A stretch of DNA of 64,000 nucleotides from Fluviispira sanaruensis (lineage in GTDB: Bacteria > Bdellovibrionota_B > Oligoflexia > Silvanigrellales > Silvanigrellaceae): assembly GCF_004295685.1 (NCBI RefSeq), contig NZ_AP019368.1, forward strand, positions 186,001 to 250,000, written 5' to 3'. The notes beneath the pieces were generated by a model that saw only the letters and a list, made by a program, of their open reading frames with translations, did not search any database and was not told the DNA's origin. Both the position numbers and the translations under genes were made by a program. This document shows, piece by piece, positions 8,201 through 15,750 of this stretch (the stretch's first letter is position 1; every line of letters starts with the position of its first letter).

Positions 8201-9913
8201 GTAATATCTGCATCAATTAAAAAACATATAATGCTTAAAATTCCTGAACATATGCAACCAAAATATATACAAATATTGAAAAAATGGCCGCTCAATAATC
8301 AAGGAAAAATTGACAAATCTCAATTGATTGATTTTCTATCTCTAGAAGAAAATTTTCAGGAAATAAAGAATATTGAAAAAGATTTTATTGATGTAAATTC
8401 GTTAGAGGTTGTTTTGAAAGATATCTGGCAGAGTTTGCTAGGCGTCCAAGAAGTAAGTGCAAAGAGTCATTTTTTTGAGTTAGGAGGACACTCCTTACTC
8501 GCTATGAGATTAATTGCACATATAAAACAGGAAGCACAAATACATCTCACTGTTCGTGAAGTTTTAGAAAATCCAAATTTTAATTGTATGCTTAATCTCA
8601 TTCAGCACCGCAAAAGGAATCAAACTGCGTGTGAAGAGATAAAAACGGGAGCGACTTCAGGGCCACTTAGCTTTTCACAGGAAGCACTATGGGTACTTCA
8701 TCTCTTGCAAAATGGAAAAAGTATAAACTATAATATAGCTTATGCCTTGCATTTAAAAGGATCAATTGATCCCTTTATTCTTGAAGAGGCAGTTAATTAT
8801 ATTATTGATAGACAATGGATTTTACGTAGTATTTTTAAAAAGGACATAATAGCTTCTCAAAATGTAATACCTCAACGTGTTATTTTAAGACCCAAGCTTG
8901 TTTCCCTCGAGATTTTTAGAGAGCTATCTTTAGAAAGTGCAAGAATTCCCTTTGATTTATCTAATAATCCGCCCATTTTATTGCAGCTATTTCAGATAGA
9001 TCCAAAATATTTTATTTTATTTGTAAATCATCATCACATAATTCATGACGCTTATTCAATAAATATTTTTATTAAAGAATTGAGTTCTGTTTACAATTCA
9101 TTTTTATATAGCGCAAAAATTAGTCTTCCTAAACTTCAACGTCAATTTGTCGATTATGCAGATTGGCAAAGATCTTCTGAAAACACGACAGTGACAAAAG
9201 ATCTAGATTTCTGGTCTCAGCAGTTAAAAAACTATAAACCTATATGTCTGCCTTTCCGAAAGACTAAAACTCACTTAAATCCTTCAGCCGGTGACAGTTA
9301 TTATTTCTCCTTAGATTCAGACATAACTTTAAAGCTTAAAACTATATGCAGTCAAAACGACTGTACATTATTTGTTGGTTTTTTAGCTATTATGAATCTT
9401 CTTTTACATCGTTATAGTGGCGAAAATGACATAGCATTTGCGACTGCCATGTCAACGCGTGATCATCAAATTGATGAGCATTTAATAGGTATGTTTGTAA
9501 ATGTCATCATATTACGAAATCAGCTGCAACCTGAGTGTTCATTTGTCAGTCTTTTAGACTCAATTAAAAAAACACTTATTGAAGCAACAACCCATCGCTT
9601 TACTCCATTAGAACTTATAAGTCGCTCAATGAATCTACAAAGAATGACATTTTGTCACACTTTAGTTGATATTATTGTTAATTATCATAATTTTGATGAT
9701 AATTTTGCAAAATTTATCGCAAAAGATGTTCATAGTGAAATTGAATTTATTGATAATAAAACTTCTAAATTTGGCCTATCGTTTGACATTTATAACTATA
9801 ATAAATTAATAGATATTAAAATTGAATTTTCGAAAGATCTCTACGAATTTTCTTCCATTAAAAAAATTTCAGAAGATTTCATTTTTTTGACAGATACATT
9901 GACTAAAATGTAA
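5282..9913 (+). CDS. Hybrid AurF-like di-iron N-oxygenase / NRPS (Ox-truncated C-A-T-C)
   Basis: 1543 residues. Residues about 40-330 resemble the p-aminobenzoate N-oxygenase (AurF) family. Candidate iron ligands are E70, E105 and H108 (DETYH), E164 (CIAENS), H191, E195 and H198 (HLIDEGRH). Their spacings (35, 3, 59, 27, 4, 3) closely follow those I recall for AurF (35, 3, 60, 27, 4, 3). Residues about 340-490 look like only the C-terminal half of a condensation domain, without the HHxxxDG site. An A domain follows (IIYTSGTSGMPKG near 655, NTYGPTEATI near 800, YKTGDKVRW, GRSDRQVKINGIRIE), then a carrier (FFELGGHSLLAM, Ser near 1070), then a full C domain with HHIIHDAY near 1250. The A-domain aspartate (FNFDASLAD) predicts an alpha-amino acid; the pocket read by eye is D-A-A-N-V-G-T-I-A. 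The C domain should join this residue to the one on the divergent A-T-TE protein. The frame stays open for 55 codons after the stop. Confidence 0.9.
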   Translation: MQLVNNWERNSTVKNKPRRILIKDSSKYFFPIAEQPLCIHPIIAAMGEEVVNSILVQSAYFFMQNILINETEVVCKITQKIIHEKAQISLSDEMVHQLLTVIVDETYHAYIAHDFILQVSNLTNIKPIVYTAESSLTRSINFILEVLPENCHLFFEIIALCIAENSITKELVTTIKDPDVNIFFNEINADHLIDEGRHCVIFTDLLTKIWLHIPEERKKTIGACLPDFICKYLSCDVKKINDRRVLSNLNIENDVIEEILNDTHQSFEVSPFYLNNPIVKNILSLLKKSKILDHLETSQAFLKFGFLEEQKVTKNENSEHDENYADSTFAKISSGLIDFLRPVEKNILPEKQLNQSITLNFDINPNVCKKLILSYLNDVTNNITEEDKTSDIFANNSLGKKDNSIFIFFSESFISEKIHPEDLQLHIYKDECKFLKIKIIYNSKFYDKCRVDEFLENISYYINLAINNPSCHLKNLPLVSPKQKEHLLLQAKRKPENIDINETVISLFKNQVINYPSQVAVMSENETLTYKQLDHLSDIVAYNLEKLGLSSESVIVIIHNKTNNYIPIILGIMKAKMIFIPLSPKETDSRFQHMLNEINAQLIISDSENIISNISHFSCIHSLKIIALENQSADISSQSLYPYKSNLTAEDLAYIIYTSGTSGMPKGAMITHASLIHFAKSAARVFPIKEGDKILQFCPFNFDASLADICVSLISGASICLYNQKLLSTSSHFFEICQQYKITNLNLPATFWGQIVQDMILFSLKLPESLKTVVIGGEALAPAILDQWFQFSTSDIRILNTYGPTEATIAVTACELNNYKSYKNPEKIIGQSFKNSLLFVLDNHDRILPIGAIGELYIGGLGVSQGYFKRPDLTEKSFIYNLNSINKDLPITQLVYKTGDKVRWINENTLEFIGRSDRQVKINGIRIELSEIEYLLNKHPLVESSFVINHKKGTVPFIAAFVITKSHELREKSVISASIKKHIMLKIPEHMQPKYIQILKKWPLNNQGKIDKSQLIDFLSLEENFQEIKNIEKDFIDVNSLEVVLKDIWQSLLGVQEVSAKSHFFELGGHSLLAMRLIAHIKQEAQIHLTVREVLENPNFNCMLNLIQHRKRNQTACEEIKTGATSGPLSFSQEALWVLHLLQNGKSINYNIAYALHLKGSIDPFILEEAVNYIIDRQWILRSIFKKDIIASQNVIPQRVILRPKLVSLEIFRELSLESARIPFDLSNNPPILLQLFQIDPKYFILFVNHHHIIHDAYSINIFIKELSSVYNSFLYSAKISLPKLQRQFVDYADWQRSSENTTVTKDLDFWSQQLKNYKPICLPFRKTKTHLNPSAGDSYYFSLDSDITLKLKTICSQNDCTLFVGFLAIMNLLLHRYSGENDIAFATAMSTRDHQIDEHLIGMFVNVIILRNQLQPECSFVSLLDSIKKTLIEATTHRFTPLELISRSMNLQRMTFCHTLVDIIVNYHNFDDNFAKFIAKDVHSEIEFIDNKTSKFGLSFDIYNYNKLIDIKIEFSKDLYEFSSIKKISEDFIFLTDTLTKM

Positions 9914-10081
9914 TTATCTGCAGAATTAAAATTAATTATCGAGTATATGGAAGGTAAAGAAAATGAAATACTATTATCTTTACCTTCACAATTTATCCTT
10001 TGCTTCAAGACTGAGATGTTTGTAAAAGTAAAACACGATCCTAATCTGAGAAAAATGTTTTTAGGTTCATCTTTTAAATAG
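9914..10081 (+). other. In-frame open tail after the NRPS stop, with an 11-bp hairpin
   Basis: After the TAA at 9911-9913 the same frame continues for 55 sense codons to a TAG at 10079. It contains an internal ATG at 9947 that would give a 44-residue peptide beginning MEGKENEILLSLPSQF, with only a weak ribosome-binding site. The stretch also holds a perfect 11-bp inverted repeat, GAAGGTAAAGA (9950-9960) and TCTTTACCTTC (9977-9987), with no T-run after it. It could be the remnant of a longer synthetase, a small gene, or a chance open frame holding an attenuator-like hairpin before the cupin gene. Confidence 0.35.
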
Positions 10082-10093
10082 GAGACTGCAATA

Positions 10094-10684
10094 ATGATTA
10101 ATCTTTCACGTTTAGAAACGCAGACGCGTGAAAAGTGGAATAGTAATTCTTTTTTAGAGCATAATCAAATTGCTTTTTCTGAAGATAGTTCTTATTTAAA
10201 ATCCCTTGCAGAAATAACTCCATGGGTAAATTATGAAAAATATATGAAAGCTAAACTTATTGCTGCTGTCCCTGGTCAAGTAGGATTACTCCATATTAAA
10301 TTTCCACCAGAAATGGCGGAAGATAATAGAATTCATACCCACCTTTATACTGATAGACTTGTAACTGTATTAGAAGGTTCAGGATATTTTCTGATCGCAC
10401 CGTTTGGAGAGCAAATTAAGAGTATTCCTGTTTCCATCGGCGACAGAGTCTGGATGCCAAGAGGTATTCGTCATACTTGGTATTCAGGAAAAAATGGCCT
10501 TGTAGTAGAATCTATCCATAATCCATTTATTGCATTTGATGACCCAGATATTCTTGTTTACGATGAAGACCTTGGCTTTATAGATATTATGTCAGACGGA
10601 TCCTTTGTTGAGAAAAAACTTACTGCCGATATTTCTGGTAAACTTTATCGTTTTAATAAAAAAGAACATTGTATTGGAGAATAA
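10094..10684 (+). CDS. Cupin-domain protein of the NRPS locus
   Basis: 196 residues with one cupin barrel. Motif 1 is IHTHLYTDRLVTVLEGSG, where the usual glutamate ligand position holds Asp. Motif 2 is GDRVWMPRGIRHTW and matches G(X)5PxG(X)2H exactly. The two histidines of motif 1 and the histidine of motif 2 should bind one metal ion. The N-terminal 60 residues precede the barrel and are not recognised. A GGAG lies upstream of the ATG. The gene lies between the oxygenase-NRPS and the PhyH gene on the same strand, so it probably acts on the peptide or its carrier-bound precursor. Cupin domains can form N-N bonds after N-hydroxylation, as in SznF, but also act as dioxygenases, isomerases or sensors, so the reaction is not settled. 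Confidence 0.75.
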   Translation: MINLSRLETQTREKWNSNSFLEHNQIAFSEDSSYLKSLAEITPWVNYEKYMKAKLIAAVPGQVGLLHIKFPPEMAEDNRIHTHLYTDRLVTVLEGSGYFLIAPFGEQIKSIPVSIGDRVWMPRGIRHTWYSGKNGLVVESIHNPFIAFDDPDILVYDEDLGFIDIMSDGSFVEKKLTADISGKLYRFNKKEHCIGE

Positions 10685-10749
10685 TCCAATCATAATAAAA
10701 ATCTCACTTTTAAGAAGATATCTATATTAAATTTTTAAGGAAGCATACC

Positions 10750-11622
10750 TTGATAAGCCAAGCTGATTTACTCTTATATCATGAGCAAGGTTATATAATT
10801 ATTCCTGACTTTGCTTCTATAAACGAATGCTCTGCCTTACGTGAGCATGCTGCTGCATTGGTAGAAGCATTTGATCCAACAAGTGAGCCAGGTTGTCTAT
10901 GGAACGCAGACTTGCCTATGAATCATGTGTCAGCTCATTTTTTTCGTGAAAGTTTGAATAAAGCGAGTATTTTTTTTGAATCGAGCACAATACTGAGCAA
11001 TGGCCTCATGCATTATGATAAAATGAAAACAGCAATTAAAATTGGCCATGCACTTCATGATTGTGATCCCGTTTTTCAATCGTTCACTCACTCTTTACGC
11101 ATGAATCAATTGATGCAAGCTTTAGGATATAAAACCCCTTTCATTGCACAATCAAGATACTTTTTTAAGCAGCCTGGTCTCAAAGGGGCCGTACATCCTC
11201 ATCAAGATTCCTCGGTCGTTTACACAGAGCCTCTATCATGTTGTGCTCTCTGGATAGCTTTGGAAAATGCTACAATTGAAAATGGTTGCCTGTGGATTAT
11301 CCCCAATTCTCACCATAACGGATTGTTGTCTCGTGTCATGAATGAACCGAGTGCTTCCGACGGGAGACGTTTTCTAAAGTTTGCTAATACACCGCCTTCA
11401 AATGATAATTTATTTGTGCCACTTGAGGTTAAAACAGGTTCGGCTATTCTCATGAATGGAGAACTTATTCATCAGAGCAAGGAAAATAAATCAAACGTTT
11501 CAAGACAGGCGTATGCGATACATTTTTTTGAGGGTTTTAAAACACATACTTACTCTCATGATAACTGGTTACAACGACCAGGTGGCTTTGGTGAACTCAC
11601 TCTATCATCCAATCACATTTGA
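10750..11622 (+). CDS. PhyH-family Fe(II)/2-oxoglutarate-dependent dioxygenase
   Basis: 290 residues, typical for phytanoyl-CoA dioxygenase-like enzymes. The iron triad is visible as H-x-D in HPHQDSS near residue 152 and a distal His in GELIHQS near 240. An arginine a few residues later (SRQAYAIHFF) suits 2-oxoglutarate binding. NGCLWIIPNSHHNG is the family's signature turn between them. The start is TTG at 10750, behind TAAGGAAG. In peptide pathways such enzymes hydroxylate, desaturate or halogenate a residue; the aspartate in HxD argues for hydroxylation rather than halogenation. It is the last gene before the right copy of the direct repeat, so it closes the presumed mobile biosynthetic segment. 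Confidence 0.88.
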   Translation: MISQADLLLYHEQGYIIIPDFASINECSALREHAAALVEAFDPTSEPGCLWNADLPMNHVSAHFFRESLNKASIFFESSTILSNGLMHYDKMKTAIKIGHALHDCDPVFQSFTHSLRMNQLMQALGYKTPFIAQSRYFFKQPGLKGAVHPHQDSSVVYTEPLSCCALWIALENATIENGCLWIIPNSHHNGLLSRVMNEPSASDGRRFLKFANTPPSNDNLFVPLEVKTGSAILMNGELIHQSKENKSNVSRQAYAIHFFEGFKTHTYSHDNWLQRPGGFGELTLSSNHI

Positions 11623-11758
11623 AAACAAATAATAACAATATTGATAGACTCGCTTTATTTGTTAATTATTTAACGAAAAATATTTTCGCAAAAAATACAC
11701 AACACCATCTTGATTGTTTGAAAGAGTAACTTCTTTTGCAGCATTTTTTTGCCGCAAG

Positions 11759-11780
11759 GAAACCAGTAGATTTTCATTAA
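11759..11780. repeat. Direct repeat, right copy (near cheZ-like 3' end)
   Basis: Twenty-one of 22 bases match the emrB 3' end at 2260-2281, including the remains of its stop codon. The ATAATATT that follows runs into the stop codon of the minus-strand CheZ-like gene. Just before it, TTGCAGCA and TGCCGCAA form a small imperfect hairpin around a T-run. The position implies that emrB and the cheZ-like gene were once adjacent and converging. Confidence 0.7.
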
Positions 11781-11787
11781 TATAATA

Positions 11788-12342
11788 TTAAAAGAAAAAA
11801 TCATCTACTGTTTTTGCAGTAGGGATAGAGACTTCTTGTAACTCATAATCATCGCCAAATATTATTTTCAAAAATATATTTCTTGACTCATAGTTTGTAA
11901 AATTTTTAGATGTTTCAACCCAGAATTCATTTTTTGGAACGGGAAAGTTTGAGTCCGAGCTCGTCTTAATAAATTCAATAATATTTTTTAAAGAATTTAA
12001 CAGACCATTTAATTCTTGACTCATACGATCCTGAAACTGCAATAGCATTATGATTGGACCGACAATTTCCATGAGGTGACTGTTTTTTTCTTTCATTTCC
12101 ATAATTGTTCTGCGTAATTCAGATTCTTGTAAACTTTCATGAATAGCAATATTTTCTATTTTAGCTACCGTAATTTTTGTTAATTTATTGAGCATGTCCT
12201 TTTGCTCTTCAGTCAGTGAACTTAATTTTTGGAAATAATCTCCAATATTGATAACTGCTTGTTCAGATATGGAAGTCACTCTTTGAGAAAAAATTTGCAT
12301 AATATTTGAAATATGTGAGTCAATTGCTACTTGAGATTCCAT
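11788..12342 (-). CDS. CheZ-like chemotaxis phosphatase candidate
   Basis: 184 residues, strongly helical, with no signal peptide. The centre carries LLQFQDRMSQELNGL, in which Asp105 and Gln109 reproduce the D-x-x-x-Q spacing of the CheZ active site (QDLTGQ in E. coli, Asp143/Gln147). The protein ends in an acidic-aromatic tail (VDDFFF), comparable to the CheY-binding C-terminus of CheZ, after a variable linker. The long N-terminal helices would form the dimeric four-helix bundle. CheZ removes phosphate from CheY-P and resets flagellar or other motility signalling. The start is supported by GAGGGGAAA before the ATG. No other che genes lie nearby, so the call rests on these motifs alone. Confidence 0.55.
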   Translation of the reverse strand: MESQVAIDSHISNIMQIFSQRVTSISEQAVINIGDYFQKLSSLTEEQKDMLNKLTKITVAKIENIAIHESLQESELRRTIMEMKEKNSHLMEIVGPIIMLLQFQDRMSQELNGLLNSLKNIIEFIKTSSDSNFPVPKNEFWVETSKNFTNYESRNIFLKIIFGDDYELQEVSIPTAKTVDDFFF

Positions 12343-12449
12343 TTTCCCCTCGCTGATGAGTTCTAAGTATATCTTAGACTGATAGTAGCAGAGGGGGGAC
12401 GGGAGATGCGAGAAGTCAAATTATTTTTAGAATAAAAATTGACTCTCTG

Positions 12450-14903
12450 TTAGGTTGCCACAAAGTTCAAAATTCTATTTGCTACATAAATAGTTTTTCT
12501 TAATGTTTTTCCTTCGAGAGTTGCTTTTACATTACTATTTTCCATAGCTGCCGCAACGGCGATCTCTTGGCTAGCATTTAACGGAATTGTTATCTCTCCT
12601 CTATGCTTGCCATTCACTTGGACGCCAATTTTTATTTCATTGTCGATAATAAATTCTGGGTTATATGATGGCCATTCACTCAAAGAAATAAATTTATATT
12701 TGCTACTTTCTGGAGATACTTTTTCTTCGACAAAACATTTATACCAAAGTTCTTCACTTAAGTGTGGAGCAAATGGAGAGAGAATTTGTAAAAATTTATT
12801 TAAAATTTCTTTGTTTTTGCATTGAGATTCTGCAACGGAATTTAGAAAGATCATCATTTGTGCAATCGCTGTATTGAAACTTAAATTTTCTATATCTTCT
12901 GTTACTTTTTTGATTGTTTTATGCAGTACTTTTTGGTCCTGTTGGGTAGCAGGTTCTGAGTTTAATAAACTCTTACCCTCATCCGAAAGATAAAAACGTT
13001 CTACACGACTTAAGAAACGGTGCACACCTGCAAGGTTGCTGTCATCCCATTCTTTTGTTTGGGTGAGTGGTCCCATAAACATTTCGTAGACTCTCAGTGA
13101 ATCTGCGCCATACTGATCTATCACTTCGTCAGGGCTCAAACCGTTGCCTTTCGATTTAGACATTTTAGCACCATTTTTGCAGATCATGCCTTGGTGAACC
13201 AATTTTTGGTAAGGCTCTTTTACTGGGCATATACCGATATCAAATAAAACTTTTGTCCAAAATCTTGAGTAAAGCAAATGCCCAACCGCATGTTCTTGTC
13301 CGCCAACATAGAGGTCAACAGGCATCCAGTATTTGAGTTTTTCGAAATCTGCTAATTGTTTGCTGTTGAACGGATCCACATACCTTAAGAAATACCAACT
13401 GCTACCAGCGCTGCCAGGCATTGTGTCTGTTTCAACAAACTCTAATGTTCCATCTTTTGCTTTCTTTTGCACCCAACTTGTAATTGCAGATAAAGGGCTT
13501 TTGCCATCTCCAGTGGGCTCATAACTTTGAACTTCGGGTAAAGTTAAAGGTAGTTCAGACTCTTTGAAAGCTCTTAAGACATTGCCTTGAGCGTCTTTCA
13601 TAATAGGAATAGGTTCTCCCCAATATCTTTGCCGGCTGAAAACCCAGTCTCTCAATTTATAGGTAATGCTTTTTTCACCAAGATTTTTCTCAACTAAATA
13701 TTGAATGATTTTATCTTTAGCCGCTTCAATATTTAAGCCATTGAGGAAATGAGAGTTTATAATTTCTCCGTCATTCGTATAAGCTTCTTTTTGAATGTCA
13801 AAGGAGTTATCTTGTGCTGATACAACTTGAATAATTTTTAAGTTAAATTTTAGGGCAAATTCATGATCTCGTGTGTCATGAGCAGGAACCGCCATGATTG
13901 CTCCTGTGCCATATCCCATCATCACATAATCACTGATCCAAATTGGGATTTTTTCATTATTTACAGGATTAATTGCATATGAACCTGTGAACACACCTGT
14001 TTTTTCTTTATTTAATTCAGTTCTGTCAAGATCACTCTTACGTGAAGCAAACTCACGATATTCAGCAATATGAGCTTTATTTTCTTCAATAGTAATGTTA
14101 TTAACGAGTGGATGTTCGGGGGCAAGTACCATATAAGTTGCACCAAACAATGTATCTGGGCGAGTAGTAAAAATCTCAATTTTCTCTGACTCGAAATTTT
14201 CAATAGCAAATTTTACTTTTGCACCAATGGATTTTCCTATCCAATTTCGTTGAATTTCTTTGGTCGATTCTGGCCAATCGAGTTCGTCTAGATCTGCTAA
14301 AAGCCGTTCTGCATAGGAAGTTATTTTAAGCATCCACTGTTTCATGGGGACCCGGAAGACGGGATGTCCACCGCGCTCACTTTTACCTTCTATAACTTCT
14401 TCATTTGCAAGAACAGTCTTTAACACTGGGCACCAATTCACAAAAACTTCGGCTTGGTATGCTAGTCCTTTTTCAAATAATTTAGTGAAAATCCATTGTG
14501 TCCAATGAAAGAATTTAGGGTCACATGTAGCGACTTCTCTGCTCCAGTCATAAGAAAATCCAATACTATCGAGCTGCTTTTTAAAGTTTTCAATGGATGC
14601 ATATGTTAACTTTGCAGGGTGTTCCCCTGTGTCTATTGCATGCTGTTCTGCAGGTAAGCCAAAGGCATCCCAGCCCATGGGGTGCAAAACATTATACCCT
14701 TTCATGCGGTAGTAGCGTGAAGTGATATCTGTCGCTGTGTAACCAAGCGGGTGCCCTACGTGCAATCCTGATGCGCTTGGATATGGAAACATGTCGAGCG
14801 CATAATACTTTGGCTTAGATTTATCTTCATTTGTTATGAAGATGTTTTTATCTTTCCAGTATTTTTGCCAGCGCGGTTCAAGTTGCTTATGTTGGTACGC
14901 CAT
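12450..14903 (-). CDS. leuS: Leucyl-tRNA synthetase
   Basis: 817 residues, a normal bacterial LeuRS length. The class I HIGH site is present as FPYPSASGLHVGHPLGY near residue 40, and the KMSKS loop as AKMSKSKGNG near 580. Between them lies the CP1 editing domain, with RPDTLFGATYMVLAPEHPL and a GTGAIMAVPAHDTRD segment that serves to hydrolyse mischarged tRNA. The C-terminus ends in the usual LeuRS tRNA-binding fold (VQVNGKHRGEITIP). It attaches leucine to tRNA-Leu in the cytoplasm. It is transcribed alone, with about 290 bases before the next gene upstream. No T-box-like leader is evident. Confidence 0.98.
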   Translation of the reverse strand: MAYQHKQLEPRWQKYWKDKNIFITNEDKSKPKYYALDMFPYPSASGLHVGHPLGYTATDITSRYYRMKGYNVLHPMGWDAFGLPAEQHAIDTGEHPAKLTYASIENFKKQLDSIGFSYDWSREVATCDPKFFHWTQWIFTKLFEKGLAYQAEVFVNWCPVLKTVLANEEVIEGKSERGGHPVFRVPMKQWMLKITSYAERLLADLDELDWPESTKEIQRNWIGKSIGAKVKFAIENFESEKIEIFTTRPDTLFGATYMVLAPEHPLVNNITIEENKAHIAEYREFASRKSDLDRTELNKEKTGVFTGSYAINPVNNEKIPIWISDYVMMGYGTGAIMAVPAHDTRDHEFALKFNLKIIQVVSAQDNSFDIQKEAYTNDGEIINSHFLNGLNIEAAKDKIIQYLVEKNLGEKSITYKLRDWVFSRQRYWGEPIPIMKDAQGNVLRAFKESELPLTLPEVQSYEPTGDGKSPLSAITSWVQKKAKDGTLEFVETDTMPGSAGSSWYFLRYVDPFNSKQLADFEKLKYWMPVDLYVGGQEHAVGHLLYSRFWTKVLFDIGICPVKEPYQKLVHQGMICKNGAKMSKSKGNGLSPDEVIDQYGADSLRVYEMFMGPLTQTKEWDDSNLAGVHRFLSRVERFYLSDEGKSLLNSEPATQQDQKVLHKTIKKVTEDIENLSFNTAIAQMMIFLNSVAESQCKNKEILNKFLQILSPFAPHLSEELWYKCFVEEKVSPESSKYKFISLSEWPSYNPEFIIDNEIKIGVQVNGKHRGEITIPLNASQEIAVAAAMENSNVKATLEGKTLRKTIYVANRILNFVAT

Positions 14904-15198
14904 GTCAATCCTCGACAGTAAGTGTTGTAAAACCCACCCTTTTTACCCATAGGGTGCAGATAAATCGAGCTCATTTGTAACAAAGAACAGCATTAAGTGG
15001 AAGAGAGTTTCCTAATACAGAGTTAATAATTATGAGTTTTTTTTAAAAGCACTCATTGATATAAAGTTTGCTGATGACTGAAGAAAATACATTGTCACAA
15101 AAAAGTCACAAAATATTTACAAGTAGGTGACGATTGTGTAAACTCAGGAAATGCTTTGCTCCTCATCGTAACAAAAATGACATAAGTAGGTGATTCTA

Positions 15199-15747
15199 AT
15201 GCAGTTGGCTAAGAGGAAATTAAAATCTTTCAAAGAAATCCGTGATAAATCCGGCAATAGCTTTTATGAATTTTCAACTTCCTGGTGGGCTCTGCTGTTT
15301 TTTATTTCACTTGTTGGTGGCTGCGTTATTTGGAATACTTTTATGGCTCCAACTTTGAAATTCGACCCTTATCCCTATAATGGATTGCGCACGGTTTTAG
15401 CACTTTTAGGGGCAATTCAAACACCTATTCTTTTACTTTATAGTCGGAAATCAACAGACTATAGAAAATCGTTGCTTGAACAAGACTATGAGCTTGAAAA
15501 AAAGATTTTTAAGAAAATTGAAATCATTGAGTCTGAAATAAAGCACGATAGAGAAATGTACTTAAAAGAGTTTAAACAAATTTCTCGACTCACTCGAAAA
15601 CTATCAGGAAGGAAGAAAAAAGTTAAAAATTTAGAAAATATTAAAATGGAGAATAATGATTTGCTTAAAGCTGAAATTCAGAAAAGTGAAATATTGAAGA
15701 ATAAAAAAGCAGAGAAAATAGAGAGTGTGGAGAAAATATCTGCTTAA
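15199..15747 (+). CDS. DUF1003 family membrane protein
   Basis: About 182 residues. Two transmembrane helices (WWALLFFISLVGGCVIW and VLALLGAIQTPILLLYS) enclose the FDPYPYNGLRTVL stretch that marks DUF1003 proteins. After the helices comes a long, highly charged, lysine/glutamate-rich coiled coil. I place the start at ATG 15199, because AAGTAGG ends eight bases upstream. A GTG at 15190 would sit inside that site. The function of the family is not known. The region before it, up to leuS, has a TCACAAAA direct repeat but no clear promoter. Confidence 0.8.
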   Translation: MQLAKRKLKSFKEIRDKSGNSFYEFSTSWWALLFFISLVGGCVIWNTFMAPTLKFDPYPYNGLRTVLALLGAIQTPILLLYSRKSTDYRKSLLEQDYELEKKIFKKIEIIESEIKHDREMYLKEFKQISRLTRKLSGRKKKVKNLENIKMENNDLLKAEIQKSEILKNKKAEKIESVEKISA

Positions 15748-15750
15748 TTT

